NCBI GenBank assembly: GCA_029379385.1
Contig: CM055607.1
Location: 11,842,001 to 11,906,000, forward strand
Length of the DNA: 64,000 nucleotides
Direction of reading: 5' to 3'
DNA from: Quillaja saponaria
Lineage: Eukaryota; Streptophyta; Magnoliopsida; Fabales; Quillajaceae
The notes beneath the pieces are model-generated. The model searched no databases. It was not told where the DNA came from and saw nothing but the letters and a program-made list of their open reading frames with translations. Position numbers and translations under genes: made by a program. Below, piece after piece: positions 12,701-27,059 of the stretch (positions are counted from its first letter, which is position 1; each line of letters starts with the position of its first letter).

Positions 12701-15700
12701 AACATGAAATTTGGATGTTCAAGAGGAAGAAAGTTACAAGTTTTTTTGTTACTTTGAAGAGGAAGTTCAATAGATAGAAGCACCATTTGGAAGCAATTAC
12801 TCCACCTCCATCACTAACTCTTCTCTTAGAAAAAAAGTTCAAGTAGTCTTCTTGATCTTTATGGTAATACACAAATGATAGAAGATGTTAATTTATTGTG
12901 TCTTGTTATAGATGGTGAACAGTTATTTTTGAAGAAGTTGAAAATGACAAGAAGTGAAGACAAGCAATAGATAAGGAGATAATAGCTATTGAACAAATAA
13001 TACTTCGGTAGTTGACAAATCTTCCAAAAGATCATAAAGCTATTGGAGAATTAAATGGGTGTACAAGACAAAGAAAAATGAAAAGAAGAAGTTGAGAAGG
13101 ACAAAGCAAGGTTAGTTGTGAAAGGCTATGCACAAAGGCAGGGGATTGATTACAAAGAGGTAGTTGCTCTTGTTGCTCGCTTTAGAGACAATCTGATTGT
13201 TAATCTCCTTCGCAACCTATATCAATTTGATGTAAAATCAGCTTTCCTTCATAGTTTTATTTTTATTTTTTTAAGAAGAGGTTTATATTGAATGACCTAA
13301 GCGTTATGTGATTGAAGGGGAAGAAAACAAAGTTTTGAAGCTAAAAAAAGCTTTGTATGGCCTAAAACAAGCACCACGAGTGTGGAATAATCGAATTGAT
13401 AAGTATTTTCAAGAAAATTGGTTTGTTAGATGTCGACATGAAATACAATTTATGTGAAGGCACATGAAAATGGTGATGTCTTATTTGTTTGCTTTTATAT
13501 GGATGATCTAATTTTTACAGGAAATAACACAACCATGTTTGAATATCTCAAGAAGGCAATAACTTGTGAATTTGAAATTTCTAATATTAGGCTAATGTCT
13601 TACTACTTGGGCCTTTAAATGAAGCAAAATGACGGTGAAAATTTTATTTCACAAGAAGGTATGCAAAGGATATTCTTAATAAATTCTAGATGCTTGATAG
13701 TAGCTTTGTTAATACACCAGCATATGGAGTGAAGTTGTCAGAGTATGATGTTAAAGAGAGGGTAGATTCTCATTATTTAGAAGTCTAGTTAGAAGCTTGA
13801 GATACTTGACATGCACAAGGCCTAGATATTCTTCATGCTATTGGAGTAATGAGTTTCTACATTGAATCTCCTAATTCTACTCACATGAAAACCGCTAAGA
13901 GAATTCTTCGCTATCCTAAGAGGTACACTTCATTTTGACCTATTTTATTATTCTTCATATATTATTGATATTGTGGGATATTGTGATGATTTTGCCAGAG
14001 ATTTGGAAGATAGAAAAAACACCATGGGTTTTGTATTTTTCATAATGCTTAGGTTTATAGGATATTCAGAATTTTTATAGTTGTTTCTATGTTTTTTTTT
14101 AATTTATCTTTTTTATGAGATTTTTAACTTAAAAATGTTTCTTTTGAAGCTTTTATCTTTCAATCATGTTTTGGAACTACGTTTTTGGTTTTAAAATTTA
14201 ACTACATATGAGGATTTTAATAGATTGGAATGATTTGTATCTCTTTAATTTTAAATTATTAATATTTATAATGTTGAGTAGAATTATTAATTCAAATATT
14301 GATCCTTTTATTTATTTAAAATTTATATAATCACTTGCTATGTATTCTAATTTAATATTTTTTAGATTAGTATTCATACTAGTATATCTAGTAGAATTTT
14401 GATAATTATCGCATTGCTTTACTCAGTCTATCGTCTTTTTAACGCCTCTCGTCTTAGGTTATTTTAGAATTTATCGCCTTAGAGGCGCCTTCCGCCCATG
14501 AAAACACTGCTTTAAATAATTAAGTCGATGGCTTTCTATAGAGTAGTCTGCCACTTTGTAGATAACTGTAGTAAGGCAGCTGTGGAACTTTGTAAAAATT
14601 ATAGGTGTTAGTCATGAACTCTTATCAATAGGTATGAATAATGATGTGAGGAGTACCTCCTATAAATGAGTGTATGCGAAGTCAATATCTTCCCACCCAC
14701 ATGTCCAAAATATATTGTATTACTTTGTTATTTAAGAGATATCAATTTTCAACATAGTATTAGAGCATATGCGATTTAATAGGGCGTTGAAGAAAGTTTC
14801 TACAAACTTCTATTGTTTAAGGTCCAAGTAAGGGCATGACGAAAGAATGTTTGTTGACGCGAAAGTTTTAAAGCGCATCAGAAAGCTATTGCTATGAGAA
14901 ATGGCCAAGTACTAAAAGAAAGAATTGGAGGCAAACAGTGCAAACAGAATAGTGCCTTTGAAAAGAATAGCACCATACAGTGACTCTACAAGCACTGTTA
15001 CCAAGACAACATAATAGTGCCTCTAAGAGTGTAGTATTACAATGTCACTCTAAAAGCACGTTTGTTAAAAAATAGAAGGAAGAAACTATCTGACAAGTAG
15101 CAGATGTTGTAACTACTACCGACTTTATCAAAAGATCAAGAAAGGATTTAAGGATAAAAAATTTCGATTCAAGATTTTCAAAGTAGGGGGAGTATTGAAA
15201 ATGTAATTTAAAAATCTAGAAATATCATGTATGGCGGCACAATAATTAGCTAAAGTGTTTAGAATTATCTAAATACCAAAGCCAACTAGAATACTCTAGA
15301 TAACTAAGTCGGTGGCTATTTCTAGAGAGTTAAGGCAGCCACTTTCGAGATAATTGTAGTAAGGCGGCTGTGGAACTTTGTAGAAATTATGGATGTCGGT
15401 CATGAGATCTTATAAATAGGCATGAAGCAATATTGTGAGGGGTACCTCCTACAAATGAGGGGTCATTATCCTCCCACACCCACGTTCAAAAATATATGAT
15501 ATCACTCTCTTGTCACTAAATAAAATTTTATATTTTTGTCTTCAATATTACTCTGCTAGTTAAATTATCAAATTTTCAATAGTAACTTGAGTGTTTTGAA
15601 AATTGTCAAACACTTTCACAAAAGACCATGTACAAGGGTGGTTGTTACAAGGCTTGCTTGATTTGATCATATATATGCTGAATAATCATGCATATCAAAG

Positions 15701-18700
15701 GCAATTTTGCATCACCAATTAGTAGCACAATTCTACATAATTGATAGCAATATTAAGCTACTTGAACTTGCTGAAGAATTGAATAAAACCTAATAGGCAA
15801 AAAAGTCAGCAAACCATGTCCTAGCAAATTTTGGTATTAGTCTTGCTCATCGTATTGATTATTATATTACCGCGGACACCAAACATCAGATTGGCTAACG
15901 ATGATGTATTATATACTTCCCAGTTTTCTACTAAATTATCAAAAAGAGTTCAAAAGCTGCAAGATGGAGGTCTAACCTGCATACATAGTTCCTCTTCAAT
16001 GCTGCTGTTTTGCAAATTCTCTGAACATTTGCGGTATCTTCCTATTATGTTTTCCATGCTGAGCATCCCAAAAAACAAGAAAAAGGAAAACAAAGTACGA
16101 TATTTCATCTGAACATAGTATCTTATCGACATGAAGGAATAATTATGCAGCACAATGCAATATAGAATAGATTTACCTCTGTCTAATAGTTGAAAAAGTA
16201 AAATATATATAAGGTATCAAAGGCCAAAAAGAAGTACAGGATTTGAAAATAAGATATACTAACTAACACAACTTGTTGCTGCATCTTCCCACTTATTACT
16301 TTCTTCCAAAATCCTGAATTTTGATAAGTTTCAAGCTTATCAGATTGTATGCATGAATGTAGAAGTGTTCCTCCATTTAATTAAAGTTTCAACTATATAA
16401 GTGCATGCCGTTTTAAATATAACATTTTGGATCTAAATATGAATTTTATTTTTCGTTTCTTTTACTCAGTTTTCTCAGAATCTAATTCCACCTTGTCATT
16501 CTCTTTTTCCTTAGTATTTTATGAATTGTTCTTCATGTTTTCTCTCCAAATTTATCAAATGTTCACCTCGTGAGTTACTAATTTGATATCAGTTGATAAT
16601 AAGGTCAAAACCAGAATACTAAAATGATTTGTTTCAAATTATAATATGGTCATATCACAAAGCCAGCTCATACTTCTTTCTAAGATATTGCTTCTTAGCT
16701 ACGTATAGACAAATAATATGGGTTACAATAATTCTTAAAAACATAAAACTAATTTGGATTGATGAGACGTTCAATTCTTGCATGCAAGTAAAAAAGAAAA
16801 CTTTACAAATAGAGTAACAGAATGAGAATCACTATCCTAAGCTAGTGACCATACATGTTGATACAAACTACTTAACGTAAAGCATTGTTTTAAAATTAAA
16901 ACCATAAACCAGAGAAAAAGGAATGCACTAGTACACATACAAGAATATCTAGTATAGTTTCTATATTACTCTAACCAAGCTGCACCAACTTCTGAACCAC
17001 CCTAAACCTTAATCAACCAATCAGGAAGCTCATTAAGAAAACCATGATTAAGAGAGAAAATCTAGCTTGAACAATAAATTCAGTTTTTCACTTATTCTTT
17101 CTGGATATTACCAAGATTCTTATGTACTTTCTACAATTGCAAGAGGGTACAATTCATCTAAACCGACTACCCTCTTGGGACCCTTCAGAAAAAAAGAATA
17201 ATCAGTTAAACTTTTGAGTTTGAAGATTGCAACATGATTATATATAGTTCTGATCAGTAGAGTGTAACATATTAACTGCCCCTCAAAGTAACCACAAAGG
17301 AGTACTTTCTACTCACCGGACCCGGAATAAGTTTTTACAAATGATAATTACAAGCTAGGCAGGATATTATTCTCAAATGCAAATCATTAGAAAAAAGTTT
17401 TGCATAGTACTTTATGGTTGAAGTCAATGGTTGATATATAATTGGATGCAAAAGAAAAATTTAGAAAATTTCTAGAGTTGGTTTATATTTTATGAGTAAA
17501 ATTATGGTTCCTATTCAATAAATCTACCGATTAAAGCAAGACAATCAATGCCTTGCCTGTTAAATTTCTAAATGCCCTAGTCCATGAATGAGAAAATTTA
17601 CAAGACCTTATAGCTAGGGAAGGTAAGAAGGCAAGATATTGATCACACACCGTAGTATCAATGGTCTAATAAACTTTACATAATCAATCAAGGGGCTATA
17701 TCATTCCTCTAGAGCCAAAAAAATTAAAAAATGTAAAAGGACACAGTAATTGCAATGTGATAAGTTTCAATAGCAATTTGAAATAAACCATTTACAAGAT
17801 CCTGTAACTTGAGAGAACGAGGTAAAAATTGACCATAATAGCATCAAAGGTCTAAGAAATTTCAATTATGAGTAAAGGGACTGTGCATTTATAGTGCATG
17901 AAACCATGAACAAACTAAAAGGTATGCTTCCTTGTATCATCAGTTACTAGTAGATGAACAAACTTCAAATCATTTTTCCTGATGAATTATTGAATATGTA
18001 AAATAATTAAGCATCTCTCCAGTCAAAATCAGCATTTTAGGAAGAAAGGGGATATAAATGTATGTATTGTTGAAAATACTAAACTTTATTTTCATTGAAT
18101 ATGTTTTTTGGGAGTTAGTGGGTGAGTTAATATTATTATTTTTTATGTTAATGAGCTGTATGAGTGTGTTAGTGGAGTTTCTTGTAATCAATGAGTGGCA
18201 ATTTAAGAATTGTCTACTAGTGAGAGTTTTTTTTTTCTATTAATGGGTGAGTGGCAAGTTAATCTTATTAAATGGACAATAATATTGTACTAAAGGGGTC
18301 CATAAAGTGTATTGTTATCATTTGGAATCCTATTGATACCATTTGTACATGTTCATTTGAAAACAAGAGAATAGAAACTACAAATTGAGTATTCTAAACA
18401 TCTCCTGTCATCCTCTTGCTCTTTGCGCTAACCATATTTCTAATATATATTAAGCACTTCATCGTACACTAGGCTTCTAGTACTGTAATTAGCAATACTT
18501 TTTACCATTACATCATATACAGTGTGAATGAGTGATGATGCCAAATACTCCTACATATTTTCAGAAAAAAGGCCAAAGATGAATCTCCCCGTACACGTTG
18601 GAAAGCAACACAAAATATTGAAAGCCAGAATTTTTACTGAAGAATGTGTGAGAGTAATGAAGGAATCGTACTCAGAGCTTGAGAATTCATTGAGTCTGCC

Positions 18701-18853
18701 TTTCTGTGAGAAAACGATCACAGCTACTTCAGCCTCACATAGAACAGATAGCTCGTACGCTTTCTTTAAGAGCCCATTTCGACGCTTTGAAAATGTCACT
18801 TGCCTGCTAGTTGAATTTTCAATTCTCTTCATCTGAATCTTCCCCCTCACCAT
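3771..18853 (-). CDS. AGL42-like: SOC1/AGL42-clade MIKC-type MADS-box transcription factor, seven exons
   Basis: A nuclear transcription factor that binds CArG-box DNA as a dimer; SOC1/AGL42/71/72 relatives promote flowering or control floral organ shedding. Coding exons on the minus strand: 18853-18672, 16058-15977, 4943-4882, 4567-4468, 4307-4266, 4169-4110, 3878-3771. Their lengths of 182, 82, 62, 100, 42, 60 and 108 nt add up to 211 codons plus TAG. Every junction is GT/AG and the phases agree. The 182/62/100/42 pattern is that of SOC1 genes. Exon 1 encodes the MADS domain (residues 1-60, with [20 protein letters not shown]), exon 2 the I region, exons 3-5 the K box ([11 protein letters not shown]) and exon 7 the clade's C-terminal motif [11 protein letters not shown]. 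No stop or frameshift was found. Intron 1 is 2.6 kb and intron 2 about 11 kb, both carrying retroelements. The start of the last exon is the least certain point. Confidence 0.9.
5561..5582. repeat. (TA)11 microsatellite
   Basis: A perfect TA dinucleotide run in intron 2 of the MADS-box gene, just before the Copia insertions. Confidence 0.9.
6263..6579 (+). repeat. 5' LTR of Copia element A
   Basis: It shares long blocks with 9236-9493 and with 18146-18445, such as 'taatcttattaaatgga', 'tgtgttcatttgaa' and 'agtattctaaacat'. The TGTTA start and AACA end fit Copia LTR ends. A primer-binding-site-like sequence follows. Confidence 0.65.
9236..9493 (+). repeat. 3' LTR of Copia element A, with an internal duplicated segment
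   Basis: It matches the 5' LTR from 'aagaatt.tgtgctag' onward and ends at CTAACA. A segment of about 47 bp beginning 'agtaaattcttagaatta' occurs both just before this LTR (about 9172-9219) and inside it (about 9331-9380), so the LTR has been rearranged since insertion. Confidence 0.6.
10147..14050 (+). mobile_element. Degenerate Copia LTR retrotransposon B, 3'-truncated
   Basis: A 5' LTR (10147-10378; TGTTAG...CTAATA) is followed at 10382 by a diverged primer-binding site, TGATATCAGAGT. Then come gag with a CCHC knuckle ([14 protein letters not shown] near 11291-11330), integrase (12132-12482, with TTQQNGVTE), reverse transcriptase ([11 protein letters not shown] near 13100; YMDDLIFTG near 13495) and an RNase H start near 14010-14040 ([11 protein letters not shown]). 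Frames are repeatedly interrupted, and no matching 3' LTR follows. The order gag-IN-RT-RH is that of Copia. It sits in intron 2 of the MADS-box gene in antisense orientation, about 650 bp from element A and related to it. Confidence 0.8.
14505..15578 (+). mobile_element. Short LTR-element remnant (TRIM-like or internally deleted)
   Basis: Two related segments, about 14505-14753 and about 15196-15578, share blocks such as 'agtaaggc.gctgtggaac', 'ggtacctcctacaaatgag' and a 'tttcttgtcac/aatttttca'-like end. Between them lie about 440 bp with a primer-binding-site-like TAGTATTAGAGC at 14755-14766 and a purine-rich tract (agtagggggag) at 15182-15192, directly before the right LTR. No gag-pol coding is left. 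The left LTR lacks its start. This is the structure of a TRIM or a deletion derivative of a Copia element. Confidence 0.6.
18146..18445 (+). mobile_element. Solo LTR related to Copia A, in MADS-box intron 1
   Basis: It starts TGTTAATGAGC and ends near TTTCTAATA. It shares 'taatcttattaaatgga', 'tacatgttcatttgaa' and 'gagtattctaaacatctc' with the LTRs of element A. No internal region or second LTR is adjacent, so it is a solo LTR, the usual product of recombination between two LTRs. Confidence 0.65.
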
Positions 18854-19479
18854 TTCCTGAAATGGTGATTCCGTAACAGCTAACTCAGGTTAAATATAGT
18901 GCTGATCGAATCAAACCCTAGTTACAAACAATTGAAAAGGAACAACATGAAATCATGTATAACAATATAAACAAGAAAACAAAACAAAAATGAAGAATTA
19001 ACAGAAATCAGTGAAGCTTCCCCAGATGCTTCCTCTTTAATTATGAGTTCTTAGTCCAATAAAAGGGCAACAAATCAACTGGAAACCCAACACCCTAATT
19101 TACAAGACAAAGAAGAGATGAAAAAATGTCAGATTCTGAGAGAAAACAGTGAGAATCCACTCCTAAAAGGAAGGCTTTCAATACAAAACATAACAAGATG
19201 CCAAACTTTGTTAAAAAAGTAGAACCCAACAGAAACCCCTGAAAGATTCTAGTTCTACACAGCAAAAACACATTAAACGTACAAATTTTACGAGGACCTG
19301 GAAGCCCATAACATCCTATAAGACAAAGCACTATGAAAAATCAATTTCTTCTTTTCTTCTAGAAATTAGTCACAACTCAGAAACCCCTTAAGCATTGGAA
19401 GCTAAGAATCAGTTTTCTTTGAACAGCCAGCTCGGGGACCCCAAGAAAATTTATCTTCAAAAGAGGAAGATAGTAGAGT

Positions 19480-19875
19480 GAGATTTCTTGAAAATTGCAG
19501 AAACCCTAGGAAGATTCAGAGAACATAGAAAACGTATGCAAGGGGAAAAAGAAAATGAAAAGGAGGAGAGGAAATATTAACTGGACAAACCAAATATATT
19601 ATAAATGAGATTCAAAGTTCCTTTCCTTGTTTTGGTAAGACTAAGAAGAAAGAGCTGTTTCAGGGAAGAAAGATAATCTAAAAATAGAGGTTTTTGTATG
19701 ATTGCAGATTTGCAGTACTCCATAAATTATATTATACACCTTATGGAAGAAAAAGTTAATGGCACACGTTAACATCATCGTACAATGGCGTGCGGGACAA
19801 ACCAGTAATAAGGAAACACGTGTCATGTGTCGTCCTTACCCTGGACCAAGCGGAAACGACCGCGTCACGTGGCTC
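19480..19875 (-). promoter_or_regulatory. Probable promoter and 5' leader region of the MADS-box gene, with two G-boxes
   Basis: On the minus strand a TATA-like stretch (TTATAATATATTT) lies at about 19587-19605, about 0.75 kb from the ATG. That leaves room for a leader intron, which SOC1-type genes commonly have. Two perfect CACGTG G-boxes lie upstream at 19817-19822 and 19866-19871, 49 bp apart, in a locally GC-richer patch. G-boxes are bound by bHLH and bZIP factors. The transcription start is inferred, not seen. Confidence 0.45.
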
Positions 19876-20508
19876 TCCCTAGTCAACTAGCAGGTCTTTT
19901 TTTTTTTTTTTTTTTTCTGTACACGAAAAATTGGAATAAAACAAATGGAGAATAACCGGTTGGTGGCGGGGCCGATTCTTGTTGATTTTAGGATACGTAT
20001 TCTATGAAAAAATAATATATAACACTATTTAATAAATTCTTATATAATTTCTGTTAACAATAAAATAATATAAACGATTATTTTCTTCTCATATTATATC
20101 TTAAAATTTCAAATTTTATAATAAAATAATAATAGAATAATTATAAATTTATAATCTTAATATTTTAAAATTTTAAGTTACATGTTATGTTTATGATCGA
20201 GGTTGACGGTAATCCTCTTCTTTATTATAAATTCCGTTTTCTTAATAAATACATATTTTAATCTCCAAAACATTATTATCCCTTTGAAATTTGTGAGTGG
20301 CTGTGGGTATCTAAGTGTGTCTCAATTGGGAATGAGATTAGCTGAGACTTGGATGGGTAGGCATGCTTACCCTTTAGAAAAAAAAAAAAAAAAAAAAAAA
20401 GCCTCCGATGCTTGGGCCCAATAAGGCCAACATTTTCACATGTAGAAAGAGCGGAATTGGGCCATACATCAAAGAAGGAAAGACAGGTACCACTTGCGTT
20501 TTCTTTTT
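19876..20508. other. Intergenic spacer between divergent genes
   Basis: Contains a T-run at about 19897-19917, an AT-rich block and an A-run at about 20379-20400. No gene is recognised. It separates the MADS-box gene (minus) from the oxygenase pseudogene (plus). Confidence 0.5.
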
Positions 20509-22495
20509 ATGGAAGAGAAGAAAGCAGCACAGAAGAGAAAAATTGGGGACAGAAGGGAGGCAGATTATAAAAAACATGCACAAAATGCCCGGTCATCAAA
20601 CCAAAACAAAATCTTCAGATTCCCCATCTCAAGCACAACAATCTATTTAAGGTTAGGATCCCATCGAGTGTTCTCTGAATTTTAATTACTTTTCCTTTGC
20701 AAAAGATTCCCTGTTCTGTAATCTGTGAAACTCGAAAGCATGTCAGGTTTTGTTTTTAAATTTCGCATTCATGTTGAGTACAAAGTTTTTTTTTAGTGGG
20801 TTTGATTTGGGTGATTTTCAATTCAATAAAGGCGTGTTGTAACATTTTATGAATTGCAAGATATGCAATCAATACATTTTTTCGTGTCCCCATCGAACTA
20901 AAAATGCTAAATGCAGTACAGGTTTCTTAGAGTTGAATCAAAACTTTCGTGCATGGATTATTTGAAGTTTTTCTTAAAATGTTGATTATATGTTATCTTG
21001 TAGCTACGCATTTTCCTAGTAAATGCATCTATGCCCGCTTGCTTTAGCAGCCTTAAAATGAAGAAAGTTGGTAAATTCGAAACTTTTAGCTGATTTTGTC
21101 ATATGAGTTCTCAAATTGTACTTGGTACTGATAATTGAGTGCAATGTGAACATAAATGTAGATTGCTTAAGATATGTCAACAGCACTGAGGTCGTTTGTT
21201 TTATGTAACAAACATATAGATCCCAAGAGCAAAGGAGGAAGCTAGTTCTTATACCATTAACATTTCCACCAGCAGGAGGCAGTATATATAAAATTGAGTG
21301 GGCTGAAGGAAAGTGTTAATATGGCGGGAGAAGACATTAGATAAAGTGTAGCATAACAGTATCTTGTACTTTGACAGTTTAAAGGTTGAAACTTTAATAA
21401 TGGATGATGTGGGTTAGCAAATTGACAGTAGTGTACTGTGTACCTTTTCCTCCTCATCACCAAAAGAAGAATAAAAGGGCTGTGATAAAAAATATCCCAT
21501 ATTTTTCTGTTGATTCTCCTTAGTTTAATGATCTATCATCTTCAAGATTTCAGGTGCAGAGTTTTTTCTCATCTGCTGAATCAAAGGAATTCATTAAAGC
21601 TGCAGAAGCAATTGGTTTTGTGCACCAAGGGAGTATTGGTCCAACTAATGGAGAAGCTTACAGAGATAATGACTGTGTCTCTGTGAATGGTCTAGTCCTT
21701 TCAAATGTAATTTGGGAATCTGGACTTAACAAACTGTTCTCTGATATAAAAATTCGGGGAAAGGTTGCTGTTGGCCTGAATGGCTGAATCCAAATATTAG
21801 ATTCTATAGGTTAGTTGTGTTTTCTTCTGGTTCATGGCATGCACCTTTCTTGTTCTAAACAGTTAAGACAAGGGCGTTCTTAGTTTCCTAGCCCTTTTCC
21901 TGAGACATAGGACATCATGTGAATGCATACCTTATTATTGAGTGGCAAACTGTCTTTGCATCTCAATTTGGTATTTTTGGTTTGTTTGGGATGATATAGG
22001 AGTTAATACTCTAATTAACATCACTTACAATCATGAACTACTATATATTAGTACAAGGTTAGTCAACGATTTGGACGGCATGTCGATGAAAGTGTTGATC
22101 TTGGAGAAGGGATGCACACTCAGTATTCTTTGTTAATATATTTAAATGGTGGTACTAAATCAAAAACAAAAAGTGATTTGCAGAGCCCCGAGGATTCTTC
22201 CTCCGATCCTCTAGTTGGAAGAGAGACTGTGTTCTATGATTCAAAGAATGGTGTTGTCGCTGAGGTAAAATAGTGGTCAATTACTCTTTCTTTCCTCTTT
22301 GAATTAGTTTTGCTGATTCATATCCTGGAATAGAGCCTTTAAATTGACAATTGACAAAAACTGAATTTGCAGGTCTCTCCTACTGAAGGGATGGCTCTCC
22401 TGCACATGCATGAAGACAAATGTATGTTGCACGAAGCCTGACATGTCTCTAAGGGTGTCAAGTATTTGTTCTGTTCAGATGTAGCATTCGCTTGA
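20509..22495 (+). pseudogene. 2-oxoglutarate/Fe(II)-dependent oxygenase (prolyl 4-hydroxylase-like), broken
   Basis: Pieces of a plant 2OG-Fe(II) oxygenase lie in order. A basic first exon starts at ATG 20509 and ends near 20648 (MEEKKAAQKRK..., then IFRFPISSTTIYL). Exon 21554-21809 has SAESKEFIKAAEAIGFVHQG and GEAYRDND. Exon 22052-22264 has the iron-binding HxD in FGRHVDESVDL. Exon 22373-22495 has the C-terminal MALLHMHEDKCMLHEA. Lesions: an 8-base duplication near 21779-21786 (GGCCTGAATGGCTGAAT) causes a stop at 21785-21787; the last exon has an in-frame TGA (22439-22441) where relatives are expected to carry a sense codon; the phase at the 22052 acceptor does not fit; and an exon expected between the first two is not found. 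It could be transcribed, but a full enzyme is unlikely. Confidence 0.75.
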
Positions 22496-23366
22496 TGAAC
22501 ATTGAACGGTCTGGTACTTATCTTTACTTAGATAGTCCAATACACGTTGAGGATATCTCCTTACTAATCACTTTTGAAAGAAGTATTATTTTTTTTAAAT
22601 CTAAATTTTGGTAATGCATGGAAACTGGAAATATTTGTGCAGTATGAAGATTGTGCAATGGATAATTTCCTGTTACGTAAACAAATTTGGGAATTTAAAT
22701 ATCTTTACTTCTAAGTTTCAATATCTTGCTCTTTTTGTAGGGTGCTGGTATTTTCCTAAACATTATGTTCACTCTCTTGTGTTTTAGTGATTATCATGAG
22801 TAGAATATATATTACTTTGTTGCTTGTGTAAGTTGTGTTCTATCTAGGTACAATTTGTAGATAGCATCTTTTAGACTGTTCCTATTCCTTGAAAATGCAA
22901 AGTATATCCAAACATAAATCAGCTTCAGTTTTTGCAAACGGGCAGACTTAAACTTCTGGTTAATAATCGAACATTACTGAGCTATTATTCGAAAAACCTC
23001 CTGTAAGGGCAGTACCAATTTTCCATTCCGAGCTTCCTCCAAATGCTTTATATTCTATTACAGAAGTTGCTTATTTATATTTTGCTGGTCCTGTAGGTTG
23101 ATTCGAGAAAACTTCTTTTTTCCCACTTTGGCTAGCTTTGTTCTGGTCAGAGCTTTCTCTCAATCTGCTGCATGCTCTTCTGCTTTTGCCAAAAAAAGAT
23201 CCATTCACGTTATTCATGCGCGGATTACTTTTTCCTGAAGAGAGGTTGAATAACTTTTTCGCAATTAATGTTACTGATAATGGTTTATATTCTACTTCTA
23301 GATCCTTCCACCAGGACTAGTAGTTCAGGAGTCAAGGACTTGATTCAGGATCATATGCTAGTGGAA
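22496..23366. other. Intergenic sequence, no gene recognised
   Basis: Short open frames only, none with recognisable similarity. It ends at the left breakpoint of the duplicated subtilase segment (AACTA at about 23367-23371). Confidence 0.5.
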
Positions 23367-23727
23367 AACTAGGTATCAATTCACTTGAAGATTCATCCTT
23401 ATAATCTCAAAGTTTCTCCCAGTTTTTTTCTGAGTATACGTAACAAAAATAATATTTTATTTCTGTTTTTATTGACAAAAGCTTCAAAATGAAATCATAA
23501 AAATGGAAAACAAGAGGTAGATGCAAGAAGTAAAAACGAAAATAAGTGCAAATATTGGAGGTATAGCAAAAGAACAGGATGATGACAGTTCTTTTTCTTT
23601 GGGGGAGGAAATTTTTATTTTTTTATTTTTATTAACACTGCTAGAGGAATATAATCATGGCTTCCGTCCTTGTCATTACAGGCTCAACTAGATATATTGA
23701 ATTTGTAATGTATAGAAGTAGCTGGTG

Positions 23728-26560
<2,833 letters not shown>

Positions 26561-26578
26561 AATGATTCAGTACAGTTG

Positions 26579-26781
26579 TGTTAGAGTGTAAATATAGATA
26601 GCTTAGTTAGTGGGTCAAATAGCTTAGTTAATGGATTAATTTCTTTATTTATAGTTTCCTTATTTATGTATAGTTGATTTGTACTCTACACAATCTCGTA
26701 GTATAAATATATTATCTTAGTATGAAGAATTCTTATCCAATTCATCAAAACATTTTGGGTATCTCTCTTTTAGGTCTTTCA
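26579..26781 (+). repeat. 5' LTR of Copia element C
   Basis: 203 bp, TGTTAGAGTG to GTCTTTCA. It carries an extra stretch of about 20 bp (a second 'aatagcttagttaat'-like block) absent from the 3' LTR. The primer-binding site starts at the next base. Confidence 0.92.
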
Positions 26782-27059
26782 TGGTATCAGAGCTTAGGAA
26801 GAGAAAATCTTAATTTTTATTTTTCGTTGTGTCTCTTTCTAGCATGTCTCTCTACTGCTGCATTTCATTTTAGTAGTACGACTACTGTTCATCGGGAGGT
26901 ATTGTTCATCGCACTGTTCATTGGTATGTCTACCTCTAAAAAATCTGAAATCGGTATGTCAAAATCTAGTACTTTTACCTTTGTGTTTTCTGGATTTCCT
27001 GTTATTACGACTAAGAAATTGAGTGGATCTAATTATATGTCTTGGGCTGAATTTTGTGA

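Noticed and set aside
18528..18836. 102-codon plus-strand open frame
   Set aside because: Antisense shadow of the MADS-domain exon.
20374..20583. Short open frames over the A-run near 20380-20400
   Set aside because: They consist of poly-Phe or poly-Lys from a homopolymer. Only the ATG at 20509 fits the oxygenase first exon.
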